64,000 nt of DNA from Anaerolineales bacterium (lineage in GTDB: Bacteria > Chloroflexota > Anaerolineae > Anaerolineales > Villigracilaceae): assembly GCA_016932715.1 (NCBI GenBank), contig JAFGCG010000191.1, positions 44,075 through 108,074 of the forward strand, read 5' to 3'. The position numbers and the translations under genes are program-made. Positions 1 to 8,327 of the stretch are shown in pieces (within the stretch, counting starts at the first letter, position 1; each line of letters opens with the position of its first letter). Under the pieces are notes generated by a model, which saw nothing but the letters and a program-made list of their open reading frames with translations, ran no database searches and was not told the DNA's origin.

Positions 1-961
1 AGGCGGCTTCGATGCCATACGCCAGATTGCCATAATAAATCTCGTTGAGGTAAAGCTCGAGGATTTGATCCTTGGAATAACGGCGCGTGATCTCTGCCGC
101 CAGGATGATCTCACGCGCTTTACGCGAGTACGTCCGTTCGGCGCGCTCTTCCGGCGTTAGCAGGAGCGCCCGCGCAAGCTGCTGGGTGATGGTCGAGGCG
201 CCGCCACCCTCGCCGCCGGTGCGATAGTTTTCCCATAAGGCACGCGAAATCGCCCAGAAGTTAAAGCCAGGGTGATTGTAAAATTCCTTGTCTTCTGTGG
301 CGATTGTTGCCGCGAGCACAACCGGGGAAATTTTATCGATGGTCACATACGTCCGGCGGCCTGCATTGGGATCGAGGATGTCGTAGAGCGGATTCCCATT
401 GCGGTCCAGGATCCGCGTGGTCTCGAATTGGGAGGCGTGGGTTTGCAGATCTTCCACGCTGGGCAGGGTGCGGGCAACGGAGTAATACGAGTACAGAAAT
501 GCCGAACCGCCCAGGATGAGCAGCAGGACCACCGCGAACAATGCGACCAGGAAAGCGCGCACGAGACATCCGCCCCAGCCGCTTCTCCAATCGAGGGCAA
601 CGCTGCGGCCCGCAGCGGGTGCGGGTACCTGGACCGGCAGCTGGCTGGGCGGCGCATGACGAGTCTGTGCCTGCCGCGGGCGACTCGGCGGTTCATAGGC
701 AACCGGCGAGACACGCGTACCGTCCAGGTCGAGTTCGTCGACGCGGCGCGGCAGCGGCATGTTATCTTTATCCAGAGCAATATGCGGGGGAGGCGTTGGT
801 GTGCGCCGCGGCAGACTTGCTTTCGTCGTCGCGTTTGGGTTCGGTTCCTCTTCTTTCGGCTCAGCGGGAAGGTCCGTGCGCGTTTCTGCTTCTGAATCGA
901 TCAGCCGTTTTAAAAACCGTTTATTCTCTTCTTCTCTTCTTTTCTCTTCTTCGTTTGTCAT
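1..961 (-). CDS. Penicillin-binding protein 1A-type transglycosylase, N-terminal part (runs off window)
   Basis: This is the first ~320 residues of a class A penicillin-binding protein, which polymerises glycan strands and cross-links peptidoglycan outside the membrane. The frame opens at an ATG at 961 and stays open to the window edge. After an acidic and then proline-rich cytoplasmic tail (about 130 residues) there is one hydrophobic segment (FLVALFAVVLLLILGG). The GT51 domain follows, with EDKEFYNHPG carrying the catalytic Glu, GGASTITQQLARAL, and the RKAREIILA / LELYLNEIYYG motifs. The transpeptidase half lies outside the window. The start is purine-rich, coding for runs of Glu, Lys and Arg, and resembles the GAAAGA-type repeats elsewhere in the window. 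Family assignment is secure; the exact start is less so. Confidence 0.9.
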   Translation of the reverse strand, partial: MTNEEEKRREEENKRFLKRLIDSEAETRTDLPAEPKEEEPNPNATTKASLPRRTPTPPPHIALDKDNMPLPRRVDELDLDGTRVSPVAYEPPSRPRQAQTRHAPPSQLPVQVPAPAAGRSVALDWRSGWGGCLVRAFLVALFAVVLLLILGGSAFLYSYYSVARTLPSVEDLQTHASQFETTRILDRNGNPLYDILDPNAGRRTYVTIDKISPVVLAATIATEDKEFYNHPGFNFWAISRALWENYRTGGEGGGASTITQQLARALLLTPEERAERTYSRKAREIILAAEITRRYSKDQILELYLNEIYYGNLAYGIEAA

Positions 962-1020
962 AAAAATCACCACGAATGCAACAGATGAAAGGGATTCAAA
1001 TCGGCGTCATTTTTCTCTCT

Positions 1021-1041
1021 TTCATCTTTCATCCTTCTTTC
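1021..1041. repeat. Short heptamer array (TTCATCT-type)
   Basis: Three 7-bp steps lie here (TTCATCT, TTCATCC, TTCTTTC), preceded by TCTCTCT. A partly complementary ATGAAAG stretch sits near 985. It lies between the PBP start and the MaoC stop and belongs to the class of 7-bp arrays seen at several loci in the window. Confidence 0.55.
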
Positions 1042-1050
1042 ACCTGTAGT

Positions 1051-1497
1051 TTATTTTGGTTTACTCATTAATAAAACCGTCCACGAACCGCGATGAGTAA
1101 CTTCTTCATTTTGGTTCTTCACTTCCAGGGTGATCGTGACGGAGCCTCCGCCAATGCGCGGCAGGGCTTTGGTTTCCCTGATTTCCAGATCGACGTAGAT
1201 GCTGTCACCGATAAAGACCGGCTTGACGAACTTCCATTCATTGACTTCGCGGAAGGCGATCACGGTGCCATCCAGGATACCGGTTCGCCAGGCCAGGCCC
1301 GAAGCGATGGACAGGCCCAGGAGTCCGTGTGCGACCTGCCTGCCGAACACGGTCGTCTTGCTGAACTCGGGATCGGTATGGATGCGGTTGTTATCGCCTG
1401 TGAGTTCGGCGAAGGTCATAATATCGCTTTCAGCAATGGTGCGTTTCTCCGTGACGATCTTTTGTCCAACGCTGAATTCTTCAAAGTAGAGTCCCAT
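1051..1497 (-). CDS. MaoC-family (R)-specific enoyl-CoA hydratase-like protein
   Basis: A 148-residue single hot-dog domain protein. The hydratase-2 signature is visible at FAELTGDNNRIHTD (about residues 30-43), where the Asp and His are the catalytic pair that hydrate trans-2-enoyl-CoA. GRQVAHGLLGLSIASGL is the usual second conserved block. AGGAG lies 7 bases before the ATG at 1497, so the start is good. It is flanked by the divergently placed glycosidase gene and the PBP gene, and nothing nearby identifies its CoA substrate. A second MaoC protein occurs at 35841-36296 inside a CoA-metabolism operon. Confidence 0.85.
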   Translation of the reverse strand: MGLYFEEFSVGQKIVTEKRTIAESDIMTFAELTGDNNRIHTDPEFSKTTVFGRQVAHGLLGLSIASGLAWRTGILDGTVIAFREVNEWKFVKPVFIGDSIYVDLEIRETKALPRIGGGSVTITLEVKNQNEEVTHRGSWTVLLMSKPK

Positions 1498-1500
1498 AGG

Positions 1501-1632
1501 TAGTCTCCTGGTTTCGTGGTTGGCTAGTTGCCTGGTTTGATAGTCCTCTGGTTAAACACTGCCATGGTCTCGAAGTTTTGATAATCCTGTGACCCAACTA
1601 CCAAACTAATGAACTACTAAACTATGAGACTA
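1501..1632. repeat. Octamer palindromic array, left arm TRGTYNNN, right arm NNNAACTA
   Basis: Seven consecutive 8-bp steps start at 1501: TAGTCTCC, TGGTTTCG, TGGTTGGC, TAGTTGCC, TGGTTTGA, TAGTCCTC, TGGTTAAA. Five 8-bp steps of reverse-complement type lie at 1593-1632: CCCAACTA, CCAAACTA, ATGAACTA, CTAAACTA, TGAGACTA. The first five bases of each step are conserved and the last three vary. The array fills the gap between two divergent genes and ends just before the promoter at 1644. Confidence 0.85.
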
Positions 1633-1643
1633 AATTATACCCT

Positions 1644-1672
1644 TTGACCTATTGACAGTCTGCCTATACAAT
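1644..1672 (+). promoter_or_regulatory. Sigma-70-type promoter placing the transcript start at the ATG
   Basis: TTGACC (1644-1649) and TACAAT (1667-1672) are separated by exactly 17 bases. The predicted first transcribed base is about 1679, the A of the ATG chosen for the glycosidase, which would make the message leaderless. No ribosome binding site is seen before that ATG, which fits. Confidence 0.65.
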
Positions 1673-1678
1673 ACACCT

Positions 1679-4045
1679 ATGCGCGATTGGTCACTCGCTC
1701 CGGGCGACCCGCTTTGTCTCAGCCTCGCCGCGGATGCCCGCCTTTCCATTCCGGACTATCTCAACGACCATATCTGGGAACTGAACCTGGGTAGCGGGGA
1801 ACCTGCCGCGCTTTCGCTCCAGACCACGTATGGGCTGCGGGCAAAAGCCATGCGCCTTTTCCTGCGTTTCAGCGAAGATGGGAAAAGTGTCAGTGCGCCG
1901 TCTGCTTTTGCGCTGCCGCCGACGATCCGCCGTTTTTATCCGAATTTTCTCGTTCTCGACTATGCTCCTCTAAAGAGTATAGACGTTACAGCCGAGTACT
2001 GGGTTCCGCAGTCGAATGCGGTCAGCGGGCGCATCAGCGTTGCCAACAAAACCACTGCCATACGGAAGGTCCGCCTGGAACTCTGTGCCATGCTCACCCC
2101 GATCGACGGGCAGGGGATGACGGCGACCCAAATGCAAATGGTCAACGTACTCGCCGGGCAAACGGGCGGACTCTTCCCGGTCCTTTTTTTGACCGGTGGT
2201 CCCGCGCCGGGTTCGAGTCCCTACCCCTCGCTCTTCCTGGACCTCGAGCTGGGTCCCGGCGCCGCGCGGACTCTCACCTGGGTGCAGGCTGCGACGGATA
2301 ATTTGCAGGCTTCCTTTGACCTCGCCCGGCAAACCTGCGCGCGTCCCTGGGAAGCGGAAAAAGCCCGGCTGGAATTGCTCAATGCGGGCCAAACCATCGA
2401 CATCCGCACCGGCGACAAAGACTGGGACGCCGCCCTGGCGTTCAGCCAGAGCGCGGGCTTTGGCATGTTCTTCGCACCCGATACGCAGCTGCCCTGTCCA
2501 TCCATTGTCGCTGTGCGCGGACCCGATAACGGCTATTCGCCCAAGGGCGATGGCACGGACTATCCCACCGCGTGGAATGGGCAGACTCCCTTCGATGCTT
2601 ATTATCTTTCCAGCGTGCTGCCCGCCTCGGAGGCTGCAAAGGACCTGCTGGAAAACTTCTTCGCGATCCAGCAAGAGGATGGTTCCATCGACGGGAAGCC
2701 GGGCATGGCGGGCCAGCGCGGGCGCTACCTCGCCGTGCCGCTCCTTGCCAGCCTCGCCTGGAAACTCTATGAAAAGTCGGAAGACGAAAAATTTCTTAGT
2801 GAAGTCTTCCCCAAACTCCATAAGTTTTTCTGGTCCTGGTTTTCCCCTGAATATGATGAGGACCGGGATGGCTTGCCGCAATGGAAGCACATCCTGCAGA
2901 CGGGCTTCGAGGATAACCCGCTCTTCGACGCCTGGCATGAATGGTCGCTGGGCGTGGATATCACCCAGGTCCACAGTCCGGCGCTCGAGGCGATGCTGTA
3001 TCACGAGGCAGCCTGTCTCATCAAAATGGCGGAGCAGCTCGATCAAGACGATATGCTGCCATTGCTTCATGAGCAGGCGGCGAAATTGCGCGGCTCCATC
3101 GAATCAACCTGGCAGTCGCGCACGGGTTTGTATCACTATCGCGACCGCGCCACGGGATTGAGTCTCGCGGGCAAGGTGCTGGTGAAGCAGCAGGGTTCAG
3201 GCACGGTCTCGCCGAAGCTGAAGTTCGAGCAGCCGATCCGCCTGTTGATCGAAGTCCAAACCCAAAGCCCGGCTGCGAAACGTCCGGAGGTCCGCATCCA
3301 CCAGCTGGCGACAAAACCGGCGGACGAAATCGTGGCGAGTGGCAGCTATCAGTGGCGCAATCGCGGGTCCGTCTACACCACACAGAAGGTGTTCTCGAAG
3401 ATCGCGAAAGTCTCGATACGCGGCTTGGACGACGAAGATACCGTCGTCATCAGCACACTGGATTTCACGACCGAAGATCACACGCTCTTCATGCCGCTCT
3501 GGGCTGGCATCCCGGATGAGCAGCATGCCCAAACCATGATCGGCCGCGCCCTGCTGGATGCGGGCCGCTTCCACCGGCCGTTCGGCATTCCGGCCTGCCC
3601 GCATCTGACCCAGCCGGAAGCGGAGGCCATTTCACAAGCCGTCCATCTCCCGTGGAATCTGTTCATCTGTGAGGGCTTGTTGAAATATGGATTCCGTTCC
3701 GATGCCGCACGCTTGCTTGCGCACATCATGAATGGCATCATTCAAAACCTGAAACAGAACCATGCCTTCCATGCGCGCTATCACGCCGAAAAAGGAACCG
3801 GCATGGGCGAACGCAACGCCCTCCATGGACTGGCTCCGGTCGATTTGTTTTTACGCGTCCTCGGCATCGAAATCCTTTCCGGCACGCGGGTCAAATTGGA
3901 AGGCAGGAATCCCTTCCCCTGGGATGTGACGATCAACTACAAGGGGCTGAAAGTAAAACGGGGACTGGAAGAGACCGAAGTGATCTTTGCCAATGGCAGG
4001 TCGGTGACGATCACCGATCCCGAGCCATTACTCGTCACCCTGTGA
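1679..4045 (+). CDS. Large (alpha/alpha)6-barrel glycoside hydrolase (GH63 / MGH1-like)
   Basis: A 788-residue protein with an N-terminal beta-rich region and a glucosidase-type (alpha/alpha)6 toroid. Typical elements are WNGQTPFDAYYLSSV, IQQEDGSIDGKPG, DEDRDGLPQW, a repeated WHEWSLGVDITQVHSPALEAMLYHEA helix pair and, near the C-terminus, a VHLPWNLFICEGLLKYGF block. These resemble GH63 and mannosylglycerate/glucosylglycerate hydrolase-type enzymes. An upstream frame could add nine residues, but the promoter at 1644-1672 favours this ATG. No signal peptide is seen, so a cytoplasmic role in oligosaccharide or compatible-solute turnover is likely. It may act on the same solute as the cluster at 12-19 kb, which is an inference. 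Confidence 0.7.
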   Translation: MRDWSLAPGDPLCLSLAADARLSIPDYLNDHIWELNLGSGEPAALSLQTTYGLRAKAMRLFLRFSEDGKSVSAPSAFALPPTIRRFYPNFLVLDYAPLKSIDVTAEYWVPQSNAVSGRISVANKTTAIRKVRLELCAMLTPIDGQGMTATQMQMVNVLAGQTGGLFPVLFLTGGPAPGSSPYPSLFLDLELGPGAARTLTWVQAATDNLQASFDLARQTCARPWEAEKARLELLNAGQTIDIRTGDKDWDAALAFSQSAGFGMFFAPDTQLPCPSIVAVRGPDNGYSPKGDGTDYPTAWNGQTPFDAYYLSSVLPASEAAKDLLENFFAIQQEDGSIDGKPGMAGQRGRYLAVPLLASLAWKLYEKSEDEKFLSEVFPKLHKFFWSWFSPEYDEDRDGLPQWKHILQTGFEDNPLFDAWHEWSLGVDITQVHSPALEAMLYHEAACLIKMAEQLDQDDMLPLLHEQAAKLRGSIESTWQSRTGLYHYRDRATGLSLAGKVLVKQQGSGTVSPKLKFEQPIRLLIEVQTQSPAAKRPEVRIHQLATKPADEIVASGSYQWRNRGSVYTTQKVFSKIAKVSIRGLDDEDTVVISTLDFTTEDHTLFMPLWAGIPDEQHAQTMIGRALLDAGRFHRPFGIPACPHLTQPEAEAISQAVHLPWNLFICEGLLKYGFRSDAARLLAHIMNGIIQNLKQNHAFHARYHAEKGTGMGERNALHGLAPVDLFLRVLGIEILSGTRVKLEGRNPFPWDVTINYKGLKVKRGLEETEVIFANGRSVTITDPEPLLVTL

Positions 4046-4067
4046 TTCCACATGGAGTGCTCAGAAT

Positions 4068-4099
4068 ATCCTGCAAAATCCGGCAGGATGTTTTTGTTT
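4068..4099 (+). terminator. Rho-independent terminator after the glycosidase
   Basis: A perfect 7-bp stem, ATCCTGC (4068-4074) and GCAGGAT (4083-4089), is followed by GTTTTTGTTT. It starts 22 bases after the stop codon. Confidence 0.8.
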
Positions 4100-4148
4100 A
4101 GATTCGTGTACGCACAGGTGGGGATTTAATCTTAAGCGAAAAAGTTTA

Positions 4149-4157
4149 TGGTATAAA
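4149..4157 (+). promoter_or_regulatory. Extended -10 promoter TGGTATAAA, copy 1
   Basis: TG (4149-4150), one base, then TATAAA (4152-4157). No good -35 box is visible 17 bases upstream. The same TGGTATAAAA string recurs at 5365 and 12169, each time ahead of an operon concerned with ions or small solutes. Confidence 0.6.
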
Positions 4158-4169
4158 AACATGGGAATT

Positions 4170-4247
4170 TCACGTCCGTAGCCCATTCGAGGCTATAGCG
4201 CTTCCCTTGCCGTGCTTGTGTATCCAGTCCTTAGCACGGTTTTTGTT
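4170..4247 (+). promoter_or_regulatory. Structured leader with terminator-like hairpin before the cation exchanger
   Basis: Between the promoter at 4152 and the GTG at 4274 lie two hairpins. TAGCC/GGCTA flank a 7-base loop near 4179-4195. CCGTGC (4210-4215) and GCACGG (4234-4239) form a second stem followed immediately by TTTTTGTT. A terminator inside a leader of about 110 nt suggests attenuation, but no known riboswitch consensus was recognised. Confidence 0.4.
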
Positions 4248-4273
4248 GCCACAAAGTCGATGAGGAGGATAGC

Positions 4274-5278
4274 GTGATCTGGGTCGAATTCATCGTTTGC
4301 GCTGCATTGATCGTTCTGGCAGGCTCCTTACTTTCGAAATATGGAGATGTCATTGCTGAAAAAACCGGGTTGGGACGTGCCTGGATCGGCGCAATCCTGA
4401 TCGCGGGTGTGACCTCGCTACCGGAACTGGCTTCCGGCATCTCGGCGGTTGCCTGGTTGAACGTGCCGAACCTGGCTGCAGGCGCAGTGATGGGAAGCTG
4501 CCTCTTCAACCTGATGCTGATTGCCATGATGGATTTGGCGTATCAGCCCGGGCGCGTACTTGCCAAGGCACAGGATGTCCACATCCTCTCCGGCGGGCTG
4601 GGCGTACTGCTACTGGGACTGGTTGCAATGGTGGTCCTGATCGGCCCGCCCATGAACGGGATTGGCGTGTTCGGTCTTGGACTGGTAAGTATCGTAATTG
4701 TTATCTTATATGCCATTGGCGGAACGATGATCGCCGGGCTGGAAAAGGAGCGGGTGGGCGAAGTGCTTGCGAAAGAGGCTAAAGAGCTGGATTATGCCCA
4801 TATCACCAGGCAGAAAGCTTTTCTTGTTTTCATTGCAAGCGCTGTTGCAGTGATCGTTCTGGGTGTCTGGCTGGCTTCCATTGGAGATCGCCTTTCCGCT
4901 ACCACCGGACTCTCGCGCAGCTTTGTCGGCAACCTTTTCCTGGCGGTTTCCACCTCCCTGCCGGAGATTGCCGCGGGCATGGCTGCTATTCGACTCGGCG
5001 CGATCGATCTGGCGATTGGGAACGTGCTGGGGAGCAATCTGTTCAATATTCTCCTGTTGTCGATCTATGATCTCGCCGACGGAAGCGCCAACTTTTGGTC
5101 TTCGCTTAACAATGCCAATGGCTTCGCAGCTGTCATGGCAATGATGATGACCGGTGTGGTGATCATCAGTTTGATGTACCGCGCCTCGCCGCGTACTCCC
5201 TATCGCTTTTCGTGGGACGGGGTTGCGCTGATTTTTATGTATGTTGGTTCGATTGTCATGCTTTATTTTCTTGGATGA
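4274..5278 (+). CDS. CaCA-family sodium/calcium (cation) exchanger, YrbG-like
   Basis: A 334-residue inner-membrane antiporter that exchanges Ca2+ or another cation for Na+, K+ or H+. Two homologous halves each carry the alpha-repeat motif: GVTSLPELASGISAV (about residues 45-60) and AVSTSLPEIAAGMAAI with GNVLGSNLFN (about 225-260). Hydrophobic segments fill most of the rest, with a charged cytoplasmic loop near residues 155-175. The start is GTG at 4274, preceded by GAGGAGGA. It stands alone behind the promoter at 4152 and its hairpin leader. The transported ion cannot be read from the sequence. Confidence 0.9.
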   Translation: MIWVEFIVCAALIVLAGSLLSKYGDVIAEKTGLGRAWIGAILIAGVTSLPELASGISAVAWLNVPNLAAGAVMGSCLFNLMLIAMMDLAYQPGRVLAKAQDVHILSGGLGVLLLGLVAMVVLIGPPMNGIGVFGLGLVSIVIVILYAIGGTMIAGLEKERVGEVLAKEAKELDYAHITRQKAFLVFIASAVAVIVLGVWLASIGDRLSATTGLSRSFVGNLFLAVSTSLPEIAAGMAAIRLGAIDLAIGNVLGSNLFNILLLSIYDLADGSANFWSSLNNANGFAAVMAMMMTGVVIISLMYRASPRTPYRFSWDGVALIFMYVGSIVMLYFLG

Positions 5279-5364
5279 CCGGAAAGAGAATGGATTGACG
5301 TTTTGTGGCTGCTGAAAAAACAAATTTGTAATTTCCGCGATTTAATTTAAACCTGCGTTTTTTA

Positions 5365-5373
5365 TGGTATAAA
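5365..5373 (+). promoter_or_regulatory. Extended -10 promoter TGGTATAAA, copy 2
   Basis: TG (5365-5366), one base, then TATAAA (5368-5373). The bases after it (AATT, then GGTcGATaTTT) closely match those after copy 3 at 12169. It would drive the five-gene cluster 5433-11834. Confidence 0.6.
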
Positions 5374-5432
5374 AATTGTGGGTCGATATTTACTGTTTAT
5401 TGCAGGGGGGAAGAGAAAGGAGAAACTATCTC

Positions 5433-7070
5433 ATGAAACAGAAGACAAAAACCGTAGTTGCCGGTGCATTGGGCGAATGCGTCCATGTGGCGGGCGTGAC
5501 GAACTTTCTGCGTCTTGCAGAATCCGCGGGCTGGCGGACAGTCTTCCTCGGTCCCGCGGTGTCGGTGGAGGAGATGATTTCTGCCGCGCAGCGCGAAAAC
5601 GCAGACCTGGTCGGGGTCTCCTACCGGCTCACGCCCGAGACGGGCGAACGATTGCTGGGGGAGTTCGCCGAATCCGCCTCGGAACTGCATGAGCGTGGAA
5701 TCCGCTTTGCGTTTGGCGGGACACCGCCGGTTGCCGAACGCGTCCGCCAGATCGGGTTTTTCGAGCGCCTCTTTGACGGGAGCGAACCTCCGGAGGCGGT
5801 CCTCGCTTACTTAAAGGGCCAGCAGGCTGAGGCGTTGAGCGAAGCGGATTTTCCTCAGTCCGCAGTGGAACGCATCCAATGGAAATCCCCGTATCCGATC
5901 CTTCGCCATCACTTTGGTCTCCCCACCCTGGAAGCGACGATCGAGGGGATCCAAAAGATCGCGGAGGCGCAAGCCCTGGATGTTATTTCGCTCGGCATCG
6001 ACCAGGATGCGCAGGAGAATTTCTATCACCCCGAGCGGCAGGACCCGCGCCGCAAAGGCGCGGGCGGTGTGCCGGTGCGTTCGGAGGAGGATTACCGCCT
6101 CTTGTACGCCGCCAGCCGGCGAGGGAACTTCCCGTTGCTGCGCACCTATTCCGGTACCGATGACTTTCTTCGGCTCGCCGAGATGTACGTGGAAACGATC
6201 AACATTGCCTGGTGCGCGATCCCGTTGTTCTGGTTCAACCAGATGGACGGGCGCGGTCCCTGGGACCTGGAGGGTTCGATCCGCGAACATCAACGCGTGA
6301 TGAAGTGGTACGGCGAGCATGACATTCCTGTGGAGTTGAACGAACCGCACCACTGGGGCATGCGCGATGCGCCCGATGTGGTGTTTGTCGTTTCGGCATA
6401 TCTTTCGGCATATAACGCGCGGGCGTTCGGCGTGAAGGATTACATCGCGCAGCTCATGTTCAACAGCCCGCCGGGGCTTTCCGACGCGATGGACCTGGCG
6501 AAGATGCTGGCAGTTCTGGATCTGGTCGAGCCGCTTGAGAGTGATAATTTCCGTGTCTGGAAACAGACACGGATCGGTCTGCTCTCGCATCCACTTGACC
6601 CCGATGCTGCCCGCGGACATCTTGCGGCAGCGACATACCTTCAGATGTCACTCAAGCCTCATATCTATCACATCGTTGGGCACACGGAGGCGCATCACGC
6701 CGCGACCGCGCAGGACATCATCGAAGCGAGCAGGATGGCGCGCCGCGCCATCGAGAATGCCGTGCGCGGCGCACCGGATATGACGGCCGATCCCACGATC
6801 ACGAAGCGGAGAAAGCAACTGGTGAAGGAAGCGGCCCTTTTGCTGGAAGCCATCGCCGGTCTCGCGGGACCCGAGGCGGCCGATCCATTCACCGACGCGG
6901 TGACCCTGGCACGAGCCGTGACCAGCGGACTCCTGGACGCGCCCCAGTTACGGGGCAACAAGTTCGGGCGTGGAGAAATCCGCACGAACATTGTCCATGG
7001 TGCAAATGTGGTTGTGGATGCAAAGGGAAAGATCCTTAAAGAGGAAAGACGTTTATCGAAGTTAATCTGA
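5433..7070 (+). CDS. Cobalamin-binding domain protein with mutase-like barrel
   Basis: A 545-residue protein. Residues 1-130 resemble a B12-binding Rossmann domain: GECVHVAG supplies the HxxG of the base-off/His-on motif, SYRLTP the SxL motif and FGGTPP the GG motif. The acidic residue sits one position further from the His than in glutamate mutase. The remaining ~400 residues look like a TIM barrel of the methylaspartate/glutamate mutase large-subunit type (ELNEPHHWGMRD, AYLSAYNARAFGVKDY, LMFNSPPGLSDAMD). The start is ATG 5433 behind GAAAGGAG; an upstream in-frame ATG lacks such a site. It is the first gene of a cluster with an opine-type dehydrogenase and two AsnB-like enzymes, so an amino-acid carbon-skeleton rearrangement is a reasonable guess. 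The reaction is unknown. Confidence 0.6.
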   Translation: MKQKTKTVVAGALGECVHVAGVTNFLRLAESAGWRTVFLGPAVSVEEMISAAQRENADLVGVSYRLTPETGERLLGEFAESASELHERGIRFAFGGTPPVAERVRQIGFFERLFDGSEPPEAVLAYLKGQQAEALSEADFPQSAVERIQWKSPYPILRHHFGLPTLEATIEGIQKIAEAQALDVISLGIDQDAQENFYHPERQDPRRKGAGGVPVRSEEDYRLLYAASRRGNFPLLRTYSGTDDFLRLAEMYVETINIAWCAIPLFWFNQMDGRGPWDLEGSIREHQRVMKWYGEHDIPVELNEPHHWGMRDAPDVVFVVSAYLSAYNARAFGVKDYIAQLMFNSPPGLSDAMDLAKMLAVLDLVEPLESDNFRVWKQTRIGLLSHPLDPDAARGHLAAATYLQMSLKPHIYHIVGHTEAHHAATAQDIIEASRMARRAIENAVRGAPDMTADPTITKRRKQLVKEAALLLEAIAGLAGPEAADPFTDAVTLARAVTSGLLDAPQLRGNKFGRGEIRTNIVHGANVVVDAKGKILKEERRLSKLI

Positions 7071-7075
7071 GTAGA

Positions 7076-7150
7076 AACGTTGCGAAGGCGGCGTCATGGC
7101 GACACTCATCCTGCGAGTGAAGTTCGAAGGATCAGAACCTTCGCAACGTT
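7076..7150. repeat. Intergenic inverted repeat, 13-bp perfect arms
   Basis: AACGTTGCGAAGG (7076-7088) is exactly complementary to 7138-7150. The loop holds shorter CATCCTGCGAG / TTCGAAGGATC elements of the common 'CTTCG...CATCCTG' dispersed type. It fills the gap between the B12-domain gene and the dehydrogenase gene without a T-run, so it is more likely a dispersed repeat or mRNA stabiliser than a terminator. Confidence 0.75.
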
Positions 7151-7172
7151 CATCCTGACACTGGAGGAATCA

Positions 7173-8273
7173 ATGGCGAAAAAATATGTAGTGATCGGCG
7201 CGGGGCATGGCGGGAAGGCAATGGCGGCGCATCTGGCTTTGATGGGGTTTACGGTCAATTTGTACAACCGGACGCCGGAGCATGTGGAAGTGATCAAAAA
7301 ACGCGGCGGCATCGAACTGGAAAGCACCGAAGGCGGTCCGCATGGATTTGGTGAACTGGCTCTGGTCACGTCCGATATCGCGGCGGCGATCGACGGGGTC
7401 GAAGTGATCATGGTCGTTTTGCCCTCCTCCGCGCATGCGGACATTGCCAAGACGATGGCGTCTCACCTGAAGAACGGGCAGATCGTCGTCCTGCATCCGG
7501 GGCGAACCTGCGGGGCGCTGGAATTCGTCAAGGTGATCCGCGACAACGGCTGCACAGCGGATGTCACGGTGGCGGAGGCGGAAACCTTCATCTACGCCTC
7601 CCGCTCGGATGGGCCCGTGCAGGCGCGCATCTTCCGCATCAAGGAGGCGGTGCCGCTGGCGGCGCTCCCCGCCGCGCGGACACAGTGTGTTCTGGATGCG
7701 ATCTGCGAAGCCTACCCACAATTCATCGACGGTGTGGATGTGCTGAATACCGGCATGAACAACATGGGCGCGATCTTCCATCCGGCCCTGACGCTGCTCA
7801 ACATGGGCTGGATCGAAGCCACACATGGCGATTACCAGTTTTACATCGATGGGGTCACGCCTTCGGTGGCGCGCGTACTCGAAGTGCTGGACCGTGAGCG
7901 CGTCACGGTTGCCTCGGCGCTGGGCATCCGCGCCCGCACGTCGCTGGAATGGCTGAAACTGGCGTATGACACGACCGGCGCGGACCTGCATGAAGCCATC
8001 CATAACCAGCCCGGTTATTACGGTATCAAAGCTCCGGCTACGTTGAATCACCGTTATATTTTCGAGGATGTGCCGATGAGCCTGGTCCCGATCGCTTCCC
8101 TTGGAAAGCGCTATGGTGTTTCGGTGCGCGGCATGGAAAGCATGATCAAGATCGCCAGTATTATTCATCATACCGATTACTGGCGGCGCGGGCGGACGGT
8201 TGAAAAACTCGGCCTGGAACAATGGAGCGTCAGCGAGTTGACGCGCTTTGTCCAGGAGGGGACGATCGATTGA
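7173..8273 (+). CDS. NAD(P)-dependent octopine/nopaline (opine) dehydrogenase family protein
   Basis: A 366-residue opine-type dehydrogenase; such enzymes reductively condense an amino acid with a 2-oxo acid. The N-terminus has a Rossmann fold with VIGAGHGGKAMAAHLA, and later VVLPSSAHADI and VVLHPGRTCGALEF complete the nucleotide domain. The catalytic-domain signature is present in NTGMNNMGAIFHPALTLLN, where the HP His is the expected proton donor. ATG 7173 sits 6 bases behind GGAGG. A longer frame starting inside the inverted repeat is rejected. It lies between the B12-domain gene and two AsnB-like genes, suggesting biosynthesis of an imino-linked amino acid (opine, metallophore or compatible solute). 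The substrates are not known. Confidence 0.8.
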   Translation: MAKKYVVIGAGHGGKAMAAHLALMGFTVNLYNRTPEHVEVIKKRGGIELESTEGGPHGFGELALVTSDIAAAIDGVEVIMVVLPSSAHADIAKTMASHLKNGQIVVLHPGRTCGALEFVKVIRDNGCTADVTVAEAETFIYASRSDGPVQARIFRIKEAVPLAALPAARTQCVLDAICEAYPQFIDGVDVLNTGMNNMGAIFHPALTLLNMGWIEATHGDYQFYIDGVTPSVARVLEVLDRERVTVASALGIRARTSLEWLKLAYDTTGADLHEAIHNQPGYYGIKAPATLNHRYIFEDVPMSLVPIASLGKRYGVSVRGMESMIKIASIIHHTDYWRRGRTVEKLGLEQWSVSELTRFVQEGTID

Positions 8274-8327
8274 GGAAATCCTGGCTTTGCTGGGATCATA
8301 CAGTTCAATGTGAAAAGGAGTAATCTA

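Noticed and set aside
1970..3070. Long open frame antisense to the glycosidase
   Set aside because: GC-rich third positions keep the opposite strand open; the translation has no domain and no start signal. The same applies to long antisense frames at 5811-6620, 7170-8222, 12664-13644, 14172-15863 and 40086-41561.
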